Assembly (NCBI GenBank): GCA_003254905.1 | Contig: QANU01112879.1 | Span: forward strand, 124,001 to 188,000 | Length of the DNA stretch: 64,000 nt | Source: Nissolia schottii | Taxonomy: Eukaryota > Streptophyta > Magnoliopsida > Fabales > Fabaceae | Direction of reading: 5' to 3' | Part shown: positions 46,801-58,516 of the stretch, piece by piece | How the letters are laid out: every line of letters begins with the position of its first letter | How positions within the stretch are numbered: position 1 is the first letter of the stretch | Made by a program: the position numbers and the translations under genes | The notes under the pieces: generated by a model | What the model was told of the DNA's origin: nothing | Databases searched by the model: none | The model's input: only the letters and a program-made list of their open reading frames with translations

Positions 46801-46978
46801 GAATTATCAAAAAAGATATGAAATAATTTATTTATACTCTATAATATTTGATACATAGGGTCAATCCAATAGAAACATAAAAAAAATTAATAAAAATTTA
46901 GCAAAAAAACACACACACACAAGGTATTAACATAACAAGAAACTTCATAATGTATCTAATTTCATTATTGAAAAAAAT
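43890..46978. other. AT-rich intergenic DNA with an LTR-like promoter scrap
   Basis: The first 100 bases hold the CIPK 3' flank. At about 44935-45125 a GTTAGTTAGATCC, TATATAAGG, CTTGTATTGTAACTTG series looks like the promoter half of a Copia-type LTR, but ends and duplication are missing. A TA microsatellite lies at about 44266-44288. No gene seen. Confidence 0.45.
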
Positions 46979-47500
46979 GGTTAAATATGTTTTTAGTCCT
47001 TTAAATTTTGAATTTTGTGTTTTATCCCTTATACAATTTTTTTGTTAAAAATCATCCATCATAAAAAAATTTGTAAGGTTTTAATCTCTCCTGTCATGTT
47101 AAATCGTTAACTGCTAACATTGTGGTTAACTATCTTAACCCAATCATTGCTTCATCTGCTTACTCCTGCGTTGCTCTCAGCACACGCTTAATGTTTTCTT
47201 CTTCTTTCTCAGCATACATTTGATGTCCTCCTCCTCCTCCTCCTCCTTCTCATTCTATGAGTCATTGCCCCCGTCGCTGCTAGTAAAGTGACCTCACCTA
47301 TGCGTCATCACCTGCTTCTCTCCTCCCCTATTCACCTTCGCCAAGTTAACTATTACGTCAGCAGTTAACAACTTAACATGAAGCTAAGGACTAAAATCTT
47401 ACAAAAAAAAATTTATGAGAGACAATTTTTAACAAAATAATTTATGAAAAATAAAACACAAAATTAAAAATTTATGAGGAACTAAAAACATATTTAATCC
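46979..47500. mobile_element. MITE with GGTTAAATATG termini, copy 2
   Basis: A 522-bp element. The left end is GGTTAAATATGTTTTTAGTC, then AATTTTGTGTTTTATCCC; the right end is ATAAAACACAAAATT, then ACATATTTAATCC. It shares CAGTTAAC and GTTAACTGCTAAC blocks with copy 1 but is about 170 bp longer, with a pyrimidine-rich insert including a CTC repeat at about 47160-47335. Confidence 0.7.
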
Positions 47501-49611
47501 TTAAAAATATTTAAATTACGTAAAATAATTTATAATAGTAGGCTGGATAAGCCAATTGAAAAAGTGATCTAAACTCAACCTGAAAAGTAATTAAGTGCTC
47601 CAATATTAATAATTTTTTTTATAAAAAAACAGTCTAATATTTTCTTTACGTGAATTCATTTTAGTGAGTCAATATAATTTTTCCTGATGTTCCAATCCCC
47701 TCCTTCTCTAGCAACTTCCTTCTTCAATTCATTTTCCACCCATCCATCAAGTGTGTTGTTTTCATGACCAAACCCCCTGCCTGCCACCATTTCATGTCAA
47801 CTTCAACTGCGCTATTTGCCATCTTGTCACAAATTGCACACTTCAAAACCTTTATCACATAGTTTCAATATTATTGCTGCTCTCTACTTTGACTGAACTA
47901 TCAATAAGAACGGTGGCTTCTTCAATTCAAGCCAAAGTTGTTAACATGTTGACTAGTCAATCTTGGTGTATGAATATATTCCATGGACCATGAAATAAAA
48001 GAAACACTGAACTTCACCAAAAATATTTTGAATAAAAAGGAAACAAAATAAACCAATTAAGCGAACTGCAGAGCTTTCGGCATTGTCCCTGTTCAATATC
48101 AATGCACTGTTAGACATATGCATCAATGCATATAATTAGGTTTAGGTGCATCAATGCAATCATAGGTTGTTATTGAAGACATTTTGAATAGAAGTTTGAT
48201 TAAATTCAAGTGTGAGTTATACTAAAAAATTTATTAAATAGATAAATTGATTAATATAAATATAACTTATTTATATGAGAATAAGATATGAGATAAACCT
48301 CAACTTATAAAAATGATAAATAAATAAATAAATATTTAAATTTAAGTAGTAATCTAAATTATAATCTAAATATTTGAATTTAACTGTAAATCTTACACAT
48401 GAGAATTTTAAGGTTATGTGAATGAACATATGTGACAAGACACAATTTGATGATAATTTCTTTTATATTATGAAAGCGTCAAAATTAATCGTTTGTATAT
48501 ATAAGTTATTAGTTGGAACTCTCTTTTTTGAATGGAAGTTATTTGTTTATAGCTCATTATCTCATTGATGAGAAATTGAAATGAAAAGAATGCTAGATCA
48601 AACACTTGTGCTCAATAGGGGTGATTGAAAAGGAATAACCGAATAAGAAACCAAACTTAAACAAATGACTGAGAATAAGTCGAAGTCAGACCAGAAATTT
48701 CCTATCCATCATCCACACAATTACCCTCAAGTCCATATTTGTAGCCCAAATCAAATCACAGTTGCATGATACACAATATTTTTGGTATAGGTACGGGTAC
48801 GCAGTACCTATCTTACCAAATATATGGTACGCGAGAGGCGTATTTAGACAGTTTGCTATTTAAGTTCGCAGATCTCTCTAATATATTACACAAAAATAAA
48901 TAAATAAAAATATATAAAATTAAGAACTAACTTATATTATTTACAATGAAGATGAAACTTTTTATAACAACAATAAAAACTTATTATATTGCTTAAAAAA
49001 ACTTAATATATTTATATAATTTTTTTTAAAAAAGTAACTTTTATATGACTCACTATCCCCATAGCCCAAAAGTAGCCTAGTAAGGATCGTTTTCTATGAA
49101 GAAAAAAGGTCGGATTCTATAAAAAAAAAATTAAAATAAAAAACAAATTAAACCCTAAATTCACTTGCTACTTGCTTTATGAATCTCTATTCCTTTATTC
49201 CTACCTTGTTGTCGCCACACCTGCTACTCACTTCTCTCTCTCTCTCTCCCAAGACTCATTCTCAACTTGCTTCTCTATCTCAACTTGTTGCGCTCTCTCT
49301 CTCTCTCAACTCACATTCTCTGTGGTCATCCTTCGTAGTTGTTGCCAATGGAGATCTATAGGCAGCTAGAGAAGGAACTCGTTGGAACGCTACCTTCTTG
49401 ATTTCAAGAGCAAATTATGAGTGAATTAATGCGTTAAAAACAAGCACCTCAACAGATAAATGGATTTGCAGTAGTTAATTTTGTGCTTATTTTGAATCTA
49501 ACTTTTTTTTTTATTATATAACTCTTCTTTTTATTTTGAAAATGAGAGGATCTTGATCATTTTTGTTAACTTATAGTAATACAAAATCATAAATATTTAT
49601 AATTATTTTGG
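47501..49611. other. AT-rich intergenic DNA with a CT microsatellite
   Basis: CT-rich runs at about 49230-49310 keep two frames open, but no protein is recognised. Near 48780-48840 GGTACGGGTACGCAGTACC forms a short palindrome-like stretch. No gene seen. Confidence 0.45.
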
Positions 49612-49909
49612 GGAAATACAATTTACCCCATTAAAATATATCACATACACTTTACTCTCTAGTTTTAAAATAGGGCAAATTGACTTTCTAATGTGTTATA
49701 GTAGTATAAATAGGTCATTTGCTGACAAAATTATTCTCATCTTTATGAAGATAAGAAGGATAGGGGTAGAGGAGATTATGATAATTTAGTCATTTATTTA
49801 AGTGTTGATTTGATTTTTATAAAATAGTAAGCGTTCAATTTGCGTTTCAAAATTCAGGGAACACTAAAATGTGCATAATGTGCACTTGAAGGCGATAAAT
49901 TGCATTTTT
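49612..49909. mobile_element. MITE with GAAATACAATTTACC termini
   Basis: A roughly 298-bp non-coding element. The left end is GGAAATACAATTTACCCC and the right end, reverse-complemented, GAAAAATGCAATTTATCGCC. The inverted repeat extends imperfectly inward (ACTTTACTCTCTAG against GCACATTTTAGTG). No target duplication was settled. Confidence 0.5.
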
Positions 49910-50369
49910 CATCTTTTCTTCTACTGGTACCGGTGTACAAGTTATTTTTATCATTAAAATTAAAAATAAAAACAAAAGAAGCCCTATAGTCTTATGGGCT
50001 GTTTTATCCTAATTTTATCCTAACTTTTGGCCTTTTCAAAACTGGTCAAAGAATTTGGGCCTAGCCTATTGTCCTGAGTGTAGTCCTAAAGCCTCTTGAC
50101 AAGAAAGATTTTGGATCCTCAACCGAAAATCAAGGGCAGATTATTGGATTCCAAACTTGCCGGTGAAAAGTATAAAAATTATTTTTTAATTCAGACTTCT
50201 TGCTGAACAGTGAACCCTGTGTACTTCTTGCAAGTGTAGTTGTTTAGGAGTTATTTATGTTGTTATCCCAATTCATTTTATTTACGCAAATAACTATCAT
50301 ACTAGTAAATTTATTTTCACAATATGATCAAAGTTAATTAGTTATATATTCCGAATATTCATTCCCCGT
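49910..50369. other. 3' flank of the AZG1 gene
   Basis: No gene seen. It lies downstream of the minus-strand AZG1 stop codon and should contain its 3' untranslated region. Confidence 0.5.
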
Positions 50370-52079
50370 CTACACCTCAAGAGGATGATTTCCATTTACA
50401 TTATTATTACTACTGGCATCAGATACTCCCTTCATGAAAACCCTGTTACTAAGAACCAAGTTCCCCAACAGCTCCTCCCCCCAGTCCCAAGCGTGCAGCA
50501 CAAGGAATGTCCCAATCCCCCCAATTAACCCATAGGCTATCGAATACGTCAGCGGCATCAGCACGATCGTCACAAACGCCGGCACCGCTTCCCTCATCTC
50601 ACCCCACTCAATCTCCACCACGCATCTCATCATCATCACGCCCACCAAGATCAGCGGCGGACCAACGGCCCACGGCGGAATCGACGCCAGCAGCGGCGTA
50701 AAAAACAAAGCCAATAGGAAGTACCCGGCAACGGTTAGCGCCGTCATACCCGTCCGCCCGCCTTCACGGATCCCAGTGGAGGACTCGATAAACGCCGTTA
50801 CGGGCGACGTGCCCAAAAGCGACCCCACAACAATCGAAGACGCATCGGCCATGAAGGCGAAATACTGACCCTCGAAATCACCGTTGAGATCAAGAAACCC
50901 CGCAAATCTAGCCATTGAATACAAGGTACCCGTTGTGTCCAATATATCAACGTACAAAAAGGTGAATAGCGCCTCCCAGAAGCTACCTTTGTTCATTCCG
51001 TTAAAGCTTAACGCCCCCGCGGTTCTCTTAATCACGTGCGCGTCAACCACCTTCTTGAAGTAACGGTGCCCAGCGTCACCCAATCCCGTGTCGGGAAACA
51101 CCGTAACGGGCGTGTTCCTGAACCACGAGACCACCGTGACGAAAACGACGCCGTATATCATCGCCCCTTTGATCCTCTTCATCATGCAGTAAGCTATGAT
51201 GACGAAACCAACCAAGCCGAGCCACATCGTCGGGCTCTCCATGCGGTTCTTCAGGCACAGGATGTTGTCCGAGACGGCGCCACGTGGCACGAGACTAACG
51301 GTTCCGTTGGGTGCCGTGATGACGGGAGCTAGCGCCGTTAAGTCGGATCTCGGGCAGGCTCCGAGTGTTACCAATGTCGACGGGCTGAACCCGATGAGCC
51401 CAATGCCTTCGTTGTTCTGAAGCCCAATGAAGGCTAAGAAAAGCCCGATTCCGGCAGATGAGGAGACCCGGACGGGCCTGGGGACGAGTTTGGCGAGCTT
51501 GGCGCGAAATCCAACAGCTGAGACTAAGAGGAAGATTAGCCCTTCTAAGAAGATAGCCGTTAGGGCGGTTCTATAAGGCACCGTACCCGACCCGTGAAAC
51601 CCGACGACGGAATAAGCGAAATAAGCGTTGGCGCCCATGCCAGGGGCCATGGCGAGGGGGAGGTTGGCGAAGACGCCCATTACGGTACATCCTACGAGGG
51701 AGGAGACCGCAGTGGCGACGATGAGGTCGCGCCGGGTCTCCTCGACGCATGATGCGTACCCCGGGTTGACTGGCGGGTACTTGCATGTTGGGTCGGGTTG
51801 GATGACCCGGTGGGTTGGACATTGGGATATGGGGACGATGGGCTCGGAGCAGAGGGGAACGCAGTCGGAGACTGTGCAGGTGCCGCCGGAGTCGGCGATG
51901 ATGCTGGCGTTGACAGCGAGGATGTAGGCCATGGTGAGGAAAGTGGCGGTGCCGGCGCGGAGTTCGGTGGTGAAGGTGGTGTTCCGATCGGTGAGCTTGA
52001 AGTGCTTCCCGGCTCGGCTCTGGGCCACGAGGGAGTTGAGCCGAGCCGACAACGAGGGCTTAGGGATTTGAGTTTCCAT
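50370..52079 (-). CDS. AZG1: Adenine/guanine permease AZG1
   Basis: A 569-residue intronless membrane transporter with the size and near-collinear sequence of Arabidopsis AZG1. Signatures include [25 protein letters not shown] (36-60), a plant-typical Cys-rich loop (67-111), [21 protein letters not shown] (145-165), [18 protein letters not shown] (377-394) and [22 protein letters not shown] (423-444). Hydrophobic segments number roughly 12-14, at about 42-60, 119-160, 170-190, 207-222, 282-319, 367-385, 413-430, 445-485 and 497-530. The family (AzgA-like, NCS2/NAT-related) imports adenine and guanine by proton symport, and plant members also carry cytokinin bases such as trans-zeatin at the plasma membrane or ER. 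The start is the only Met before the conserved N-terminus. The gene stands alone with no sign of damage. Confidence 0.97.
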   Translation of the reverse strand: METQIPKPSLSARLNSLVAQSRAGKHFKLTDRNTTFTTELRAGTATFLTMAYILAVNASIIADSGGTCTVSDCVPLCSEPIVPISQCPTHRVIQPDPTCKYPPVNPGYASCVEETRRDLIVATAVSSLVGCTVMGVFANLPLAMAPGMGANAYFAYSVVGFHGSGTVPYRTALTAIFLEGLIFLLVSAVGFRAKLAKLVPRPVRVSSSAGIGLFLAFIGLQNNEGIGLIGFSPSTLVTLGACPRSDLTALAPVITAPNGTVSLVPRGAVSDNILCLKNRMESPTMWLGLVGFVIIAYCMMKRIKGAMIYGVVFVTVVSWFRNTPVTVFPDTGLGDAGHRYFKKVVDAHVIKRTAGALSFNGMNKGSFWEALFTFLYVDILDTTGTLYSMARFAGFLDLNGDFEGQYFAFMADASSIVVGSLLGTSPVTAFIESSTGIREGGRTGMTALTVAGYFLLALFFTPLLASIPPWAVGPPLILVGVMMMRCVVEIEWGEMREAVPAFVTIVLMPLTYSIAYGLIGGIGTFLVLHAWDWGEELLGNLVLSNRVFMKGVSDASSNNNVNGNHPLEV

Positions 52080-52251
52080 GTTTTGTGGCAGCTAGCAATG
52101 AGATCAGTTGGAATGAAAGGTTTCTTGTGAGTCTGCGTGTGTTATGGTGCTTGAAAGTGAAGAGAAGAGAAGGTGTGGGAGAGCATTATGAGATCAGTGG
52201 AGGTTGGTGTTTACGTGTTGGGGATCTGCTGTCATTCTTGTGTGCCTATCA

Positions 52252-52260
52252 TATTTATAT
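52252..52260 (-). promoter_or_regulatory. TATA-like box of the AZG1 gene
   Basis: ATATAAATA on the minus strand about 175 bp before the AZG1 start codon, in the right orientation. A leader of about 140 bases would follow. Inferred by position only. Confidence 0.5.
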
Positions 52261-52639
52261 TCCTCGGCAATGCTATTGAACATGGCCTCCATAGGGTCCC
52301 ATAATGTTCGGGTAATTCCTTACTAAAAGATTCAGTCAATAAATTAATTTTGTTTGAGAAATTTTTAACTTCGTTTTAGAAATTTTTATTAACTTCATTT
52401 AGAAATTAATTAATTAATAAAAATTAATTAATTAATGAAGAAAATTAATTAATAAAGTAAATAAAGCAAAGCATTTATTTTTCGCGGGCCACAAAACAAG
52501 ATTTGGTTTCAAATCTTAATCTAATAGTGTGATCAATTCATATGTTGATAAAACTAATGCGTCTTTTCATTTTATAACAAGAGTTTTGTCTTCCACTTTT
52601 TATTTTAGCCAATGTGAAACTAAGAAAGTTGCACTTGTA

Positions 52640-53912
52640 ACACAAATAGTTGAACCTTTGAGGGATTTATCCCTCCTAAAAGTGAAATAATTTAGTGTAG
52701 TTGAAAAAACCGTGATGGATTAGCGAGTGTATATTCTCTTACTAAATAGAAAAGTGAAATGTTAAAAAGTTTAATTATAGAGCAACAAGGATTTATCCCA
52801 AGAAGCATCGACACCAACACGGCCATGGGACACGACACGACATGCAACATGACAACACACCAATTTCAAAATTTTATAGGATACATACACGACATATATA
52901 GGTATAAAATTAAATATTCATAAAAGTATCTTAATATTTTTATTGATATCAAACTACTAATTTTTAATCCTTTCCAAACCCTTTTCAAAATACATGGAAC
53001 ATTCAAGGTATTTTTATGTGTCAATACTTGTTAATTTTCTAAAGGTCCATATTATTATAAATTTTTAATATTTAAAATATTTTTTACTCGGATATGACTC
53101 AAAATACTTTTGGATATAGCTCGGACACGGTTAATCATGAATATTTTTTACTCATGTATTGAACGAGTGTTTTCTTGTGTCGGCGTTCGTAGGGTGTCGG
53201 ATACGAGGACATGACAACAGTCTCACGAGGTGTCCATGCTTCTTTATCTCTATCTAAAATGAGAGTAGATGATTTAGTTTAGTTGAAGAGAGTCACGAGG
53301 GATTAACGAGAGTATATTCCCTTGCTAAATAGAAAAGTAAAATGTTAAAAGTTTAACGAGGGATCAGCGATGGAAACATCCCTCACTATAAGAGAAGTGA
53401 AAGATTTAGTTTAGATTGAGCCTTTTGTGAGGAAAAACTAAGGGCACATTTTGTCGCTAAATCGCGTTGACGGGCTGTGAGGGATTTGCGAGAGAACAAT
53501 CCCTCGCTATAAGAAAAATGAAATGTTCAAAATTTTGCAAGGGATCAACAATGGATTGATTCCTCACTAAAAGGGAGAGAGAGATTTAGTTTAATTGAAG
53601 AGAGTCGTGAGGGATTAACAAGAGAAGTTTCTCTCATTAAATTGTGTGAGAGTTTACGAAGGGTTAACGAGGAAAATTGCCCCTCTCTCGTTACATATTT
53701 TAACGGTTTGTGAGGGAATAATGAGGGATTTGTGTCCCACTAAACACCTTGCCTATGAAGTATATATGTTGTAAAGGATCATGTCCTCACTAATCTGTTG
53801 CTAATTGCTTGCTAAACTTTTTATTCCTCATTTTTCATTATTTTGCTACAAATGTACATTTTACTCGCTAACTCTTTCTATTTCATCACTAATCAGCATT
53901 TTTCTTGTAAGA
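52640..53912 (-). mobile_element. CACTA-like subterminal region, split by a MITE
   Basis: Repeated units built on GAGGGATTAACGAGAG, TCCCTCGCTAAATAGAAAAG and GAAATGTTAAAAG recur on both sides of the insert at 52801-53242. The right end on the minus strand reads TTACAAGAAAAATGCTGATTAGTGATG, which is the CACTACAAGAAAAATGC type of CACTA terminus with its first bases lost. No transposase is present and the left end is undefined. It lies just upstream of AZG1. Confidence 0.55.
52801..53242. mobile_element. MITE with GAAGCATNGACACC termini
   Basis: A roughly 442-bp element. The left end is AGAAGCATCGACACCAACAC and the right end, reverse-complemented, GAAGCATGGACACCTCGTGA. The flanks TTTATCCCA (52792-52800) and TTTATCTCT (53243-53251) share seven of nine bases, again a MULE-like 9-bp duplication. 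It is nested in the CACTA repeats. Confidence 0.65.
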
Positions 53913-55150
53913 GAATAATCTTGGGAGGGCAGATGATTGCTCGGCCTTAAGCTAGTCCACAAGCCCTCCTGCTCGAAGCTTGGAGAGTGAAGAGGCATGA
54001 GGTGGAGGTTATGAGGGTGATCCTTAATTAGAAGGCAAATGATTGCTTAGTGGTTGCTCAATCCCATACTAATGCAGAAGGCTTTTTGTCCCAAGCATGT
54101 AGAGCTAGCGAAGGGGCATAAAAGTCCTTTTCGCTCGGTTTTGAGATTGTCAAACAAGGACCCTGTCTTGAGGTTGAAGAGCAAAGTGCATGAGACATGC
54201 AATCGTTTTGCAGTTTAGGAGGATGGGTGATTTTGAGAGGACAAATAGTTGGCCAGTCCAGGATGGGAGGACAAAGTACGTGTTTTTTTTTTTTAAAAAT
54301 AAATATTTATATTATTATTCCATTTAAAAGTTAAATTCCAAGTATTTTAGCATAAAAATTTTTCAAGTATTTTGTTCAAAGTAATTTTTTTTTTCAAAAT
54401 AAATGCTTCCTTAATCGCTTTAGGCCTTGCCCAAACAATTTTTTTTTCTTTCAAAATTTGTGTTTATTTAATCATTTATTGATCTACATGTGAAACCCTA
54501 AAACGAAAAAATGAAATTGGGCCAAGAGAAATCAATGATTAATCAACATGTTAATTTATTAAGGAAATTTTTTTAATTTCTATAGATTTTCAATTTGGTC
54601 AACTTTGTCTATAACAAAAGTTGTTGACCAAAATTGTCTATATAAAATACAAAAATTAGTCATTTTAATCATTCTGTTATTTGCTACGTCAATAGTTATC
54701 ATTAGAAAATTGACAGAAGAACTAACTTTTCTATTTTGTATGGGCAATTTTGACTCTTTTTTCCTTTTTCTTTTTTACTTTATTAAGATTTTCATGTTCG
54801 TTACTTAATTTAGGAAAGAATATAGCTATGGGCCACAGGTTGAGGAGGGTGCAAAGTGAAGGGAAATTATATTGTACATGAAAGACATATAACAAATTAA
54901 TTGCAATACTGGCCAAGGTTCCTTCCAATACCAAAATCAATTAGTTCTTATTCCTTCCAAGACATCATTAGTCATGTCTATCTATAACCTCATTTTCTCC
55001 AATAAATATGTAATATAGAAAATATTCCTCTAAAATGAAATCCTTAATTTTAGAGAATAAAGTAAGAAATATCGGCATTGCATTAATAAAGTGAGAATGA
55101 GTTTAAGTTTTCACCTTATTGATTTAATGGTGAGATTAATATTCACTATA
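53913..55150. other. Intergenic DNA containing segment A of a duplicated pair
   Basis: No gene seen. The part from about 54360 to 54602 is repeated almost exactly at 57779-58021. The frame at 54605-54808 begins right after that segment and is Ile/Phe/Leu-rich without family resemblance. Confidence 0.5.
54360..54602 (+). repeat. Segment A of a near-identical duplication
   Basis: About 243 bp, from TTCAAGTATTTTGTTCAAAG to CAATTTGGTCAAC, repeated with only one or two differences at 57779-58021. Both copies end at exactly the same base before their sequences part. Confidence 0.9.
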
Positions 55151-55159
55151 TTTTTTAAT

Positions 55160-56556
55160 AGAAAAAAGTCTTGGTGTACACCAAGATTGGTGCCACCGTA
55201 CATCTCACCACTCTCCCTCGCATCTCACACCTCAATCTCGCGTTTCTCACTCGCGCTGCTAGCCAACTACCATCGTTTCTCAGTCACATCGCCAACCAAC
55301 AACCATCGCTTCTCCTTCCTACATCCCACGAGGCTCTTTTCTTGGTTGTTTCTCCATCCTTCATCAAAACAACTCGTCTCCACTCTTCATTCCGCGAGAC
55401 TCACCTTCCTCCATCACCATGATTTTCTCTTCCCCTCAATGCATGCTCGGTTGATTGTGTTAGATCTGTAGAACTGCATATTTATGAACAAACCCATATA
55501 TTGAGAATGAAGAAATCCCTATATTAATTATATATGAACAAACTCATATACTGAGAATGAACAAACCCATGTATTATATATGAATAAACCCATATACTGA
55601 GAATGAATAAATCCCTGTATTATATGTCAACAAACCCCATATAGTGAGAATGAATAAACCCTTGCATTATATAAGAACAAACTCATACACTGAGAATGAA
55701 CAAACTCATCCATGCATACAAAGCAGTTTATGAACAAATCCATATATTGAGAATGAACAAACCCCTATATTATATATGAAAAAACTCATATACTGCTAAT
55801 TAATGAACAAACCCCTATATTATATATGAACAAACTCATATACTGCTAATAAATGAACAAACCTCTATACATTGTATGAACAAAGACATATATTGAGAAC
55901 GAACAAAGCCATATACCGAGAATGAAAAATCTCTTGTATTATCTATGAACAAAGCCATATGCTAAGAATGAAAAAACTCATGTACATTGTATGAACAAAG
56001 TCATATACTGAGTACGAAAAAAATCCTGTACACTGTATGAATTGAACAAAGACATAGAATGAACAAATTCATGTACTCTCTATGAACAATCTCACATGCA
56101 GAGAATGAACAAACTCATGTATTTAAGCTAACAACATTGTCATGAATGTATTTAAACTAACAGTATTATATATGAACAAAGTTACAGATTGAGCATGAAC
56201 AAATTAATAAGCTACTCACAAATTCAAGGATCTCTCAGGCTGAGGTTTGTTCGTCGTGGTCATTTGTGTGGGGGTATGAGGGTTGTTGTCGTCGTTGTCG
56301 AGTGTGTGTGAGCTAAGGGGTTTTCGTGAGGGAGGTAAGGGATTTTCAAGAGGGAGGTGAGGTATTTCGCGAGCTGAGGGTTTCTGTTGAGAGACGCGTC
56401 GAGGTAAGAGTGGGGTGTGGGTCATGAGTGTTGGGATGAGAGTGGATAGGTAGAAGGTGGTTTAATGATCAATAATGGGCCAGTATGTATTTAGTGGGTT
56501 GGTGGTTGTACGCTGGTGAAAATTGTGGAGTACAAGTAGCACCACTATTTTTAAAA
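55160..56556. mobile_element. Putative TIR element with a GAACAAAC minisatellite core
   Basis: The left edge GTGTACACCAAGATTGGTGC and the reverse-complemented right edge GTACTCCACAATTTTCACCA form a loose inverted repeat of about 36 bp. Inside, from about 55480 to 56200, units such as GAATGAACAAACCCATATA repeat every 35-45 bp. The left inner edge is CT-rich (55190-55440) and the right is GA-rich (56220-56450). The open frames over the edges are composition effects. The class is undecided. Confidence 0.5.
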
Positions 56557-56635
56557 TGAGAAATCTCACTTTAGAGCGAAGATCCAAATTTGGAAGACAT
56601 CCATCAAAAAATAGCCCATTTCCATTGGTAACTAA

Positions 56636-57119
56636 GGGGGCGTCTGATATAAGGTAATCTATCTAAATTATTGGTAATTTGGCTTTCAAATTACCTAGTA
56701 ATTCACATTGACTTGTTTGGTATGACATGATTGCTGGTAATCTTGATTACCTCCGTGCGAGGTGTCTATTTGAATTACCACCTCTGGGTAATCCTAAATA
56801 ATAATAATAATAATAATAATAATTATAAAAATAATAATGCAAATAAAAATAGTATTAAAAAAAAGTAATAACAAAAATAAAATAATAATAATTCAATAAT
56901 AATAATAATAATAATAATAAGAAGAAGAAGAAGAAGTAGTCGTGTATTACCTCGTAATCTTTTTTATATACCAAACAAAGTAATGTAAATTTTCAATTGC
57001 ATGATCTGTGCATACCAAACACAACAATGTAACATTAGCAGCAATTTAACAAATAGTAATCTTTCTAAAATGTAATCCAGATTACTCGATAATCTTTGAA
57101 GCAATGTACCAAACACCCC
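56636..57119. mobile_element. Tourist-like (PIF/Harbinger) MITE
   Basis: A 484-bp element. The left end is GGGGGCGTCTGATATAAGGT and the right end, reverse-complemented, GGGGTGTTTGGTACATTG. It is flanked by the trinucleotide TAA on both sides (56633-56635 and 57120-57122), as expected of PIF/Harbinger. It carries repeated GGTAATC/GATTACC motifs, and AAT and GAA microsatellites between about 56800 and 56935. Confidence 0.75.
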
Positions 57120-57592
57120 TAAATTCTATGTATATAAATAAAAAAAAAACTTCTCTGAAACCGGTGGTAGATTTGACTTTCTAAATGTATATTTTTTTGA
57201 TGTGTACACGAAAACATAAGCAATAAGCAGATTCCATCAACTATAGAATCTTCTTCTTCTTCATTGATGGTCACAGAAAAATTCTTCAAGCCACCATGTT
57301 ACTTACGTGGAAAGAATAAGAACTAATTGATTGAGAACTACACGAAGATGAAATAAAGTTCTTTTAATGGAATATGGGGACCTTGTCTCCCTGCACAAGG
57401 GGGCTTCTCAATACAAGTTATGGCCTCACTCGTGTTGCTTTCCAAGTTCCAACGCTAGTAAATTCTTGTGCCACTCAATTCCACCACCGCCCCCTTCATC
57501 CTTTCTGTTACCTTTTCAATTTTTTTTTATCTTCCTCTGTTGGGTCATACGAGTGCAACTTTTAGGTATGGTGGGGCTCCCATTTTGTTGCT
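57107..57592 (+). repeat. Segment B of a near-identical duplication
   Basis: About 485 bp repeated at 58022-58516 with very few differences. It starts inside the last bases of the Tourist-like MITE and ends at CATTTTGTTGCT beside a single N (57593). A 96-codon frame (57367) is shared by both copies up to that point, but it resembles no known protein. Confidence 0.9.
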
Positions 57593-57778
57593 NACATACA
57601 TCATTAATAATACACAAACTTTATTCTCATGAGTGCACAGTCATTACAAACTTATAAATGATACTTAATTAAGTGCATAAACATTACCTGGATTAAAACA
57701 CAAACTTTATGTATATCAGTACGAGATGTATGTATAGTGTGTATGGTTTTTGGTGTACGTATAGCATAACTCTAAAAC

Positions 57779-58021
57779 AATTTCAAGTATTTTGTTCAAA
57801 GTAATTTTTTTTTCAAAATAAATGCTTCCTCAATCGCTTTAGGCCTTGCCCAAACAATTTTTTTTTCTTTCAAAATTTGTGTTTATTTAATCATTTATTG
57901 ATCTACATGTGAAACCCTAAAACGAAAAAATGAAATTGGGCCAAGAGAAATCAATGATTAATCAACATGTTAATTTATTAAGGAAATTTTTTTAATTTCT
58001 ATAGATTTTCAATTTGGTCAA
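57779..58021 (+). repeat. Segment A' (copy of 54360-54602)
   Basis: Near-identical to segment A and fused directly to segment B'. At the join, GGTCAAC is followed by GTATCAAACACCCCT, which is the end of the MITE in segment B. Confidence 0.9.
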
Positions 58022-58516
58022 CGTATCAAACACCCCTAAATTCTTTATGTATATAAATAAAAAAAAAAAAATTCTCCGAAACCGGTGGTAGATTTGACTT
58101 TCTAAATGTATATTTTTTTAATGCGTACACGAAAACATAAGCAATAAGCAGATTCCATCAACTATAGAATCATCTTCTTCTTCTTCATTGATGGTCACAG
58201 AAAAATTCTTCAAGCCACCATGTTACTTACGTGGAAAGAATAAGAACTAATTGATTGAGAACTACACGAAGATGAAATAAAGTTCTTTTAATGGAATATG
58301 GGGACCTTGTCTCCCTGCACAAGGGGGCTTCTCAATACAAGTTATGGCCTCACTCGTGTTGCTTTCCAAGTTCCAACGCTAGTAAATTCTTGTGCCACTC
58401 AATTCCACCACCGCCCCCTTCATCCTTTCTGTTACCTTTTCAATTTTTTTTTATCTTCCTCTGTTGGGTCATACGAGTGCAACTTTTAGGTATGGTGGGG
58501 CTCCCATTTTGTTGCT
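58022..58516 (+). repeat. Segment B' (copy of 57107-57592)
   Basis: Near-identical to segment B, then continues past the point where B meets the N (GTTGCTTCATTGACAAAG). It may be the real continuation of that locus, with B a redundant contig end. Confidence 0.9.

Noticed and set aside
50507..52130. Plus-strand ORFs over AZG1
   Set aside because: They are antisense shadows of a full-length, undamaged transporter gene.
55091..55471. 126-codon open frame
   Set aside because: It lies in a pyrimidine-rich edge of a repeat tract; the Ser/Leu/His/Thr-rich product is a composition effect.
34240..56200. CRISPR-like arrays at the minisatellites
   Set aside because: Units drift in sequence and length, there are no constant repeats with unique spacers or cas genes, and the DNA is plant nuclear.
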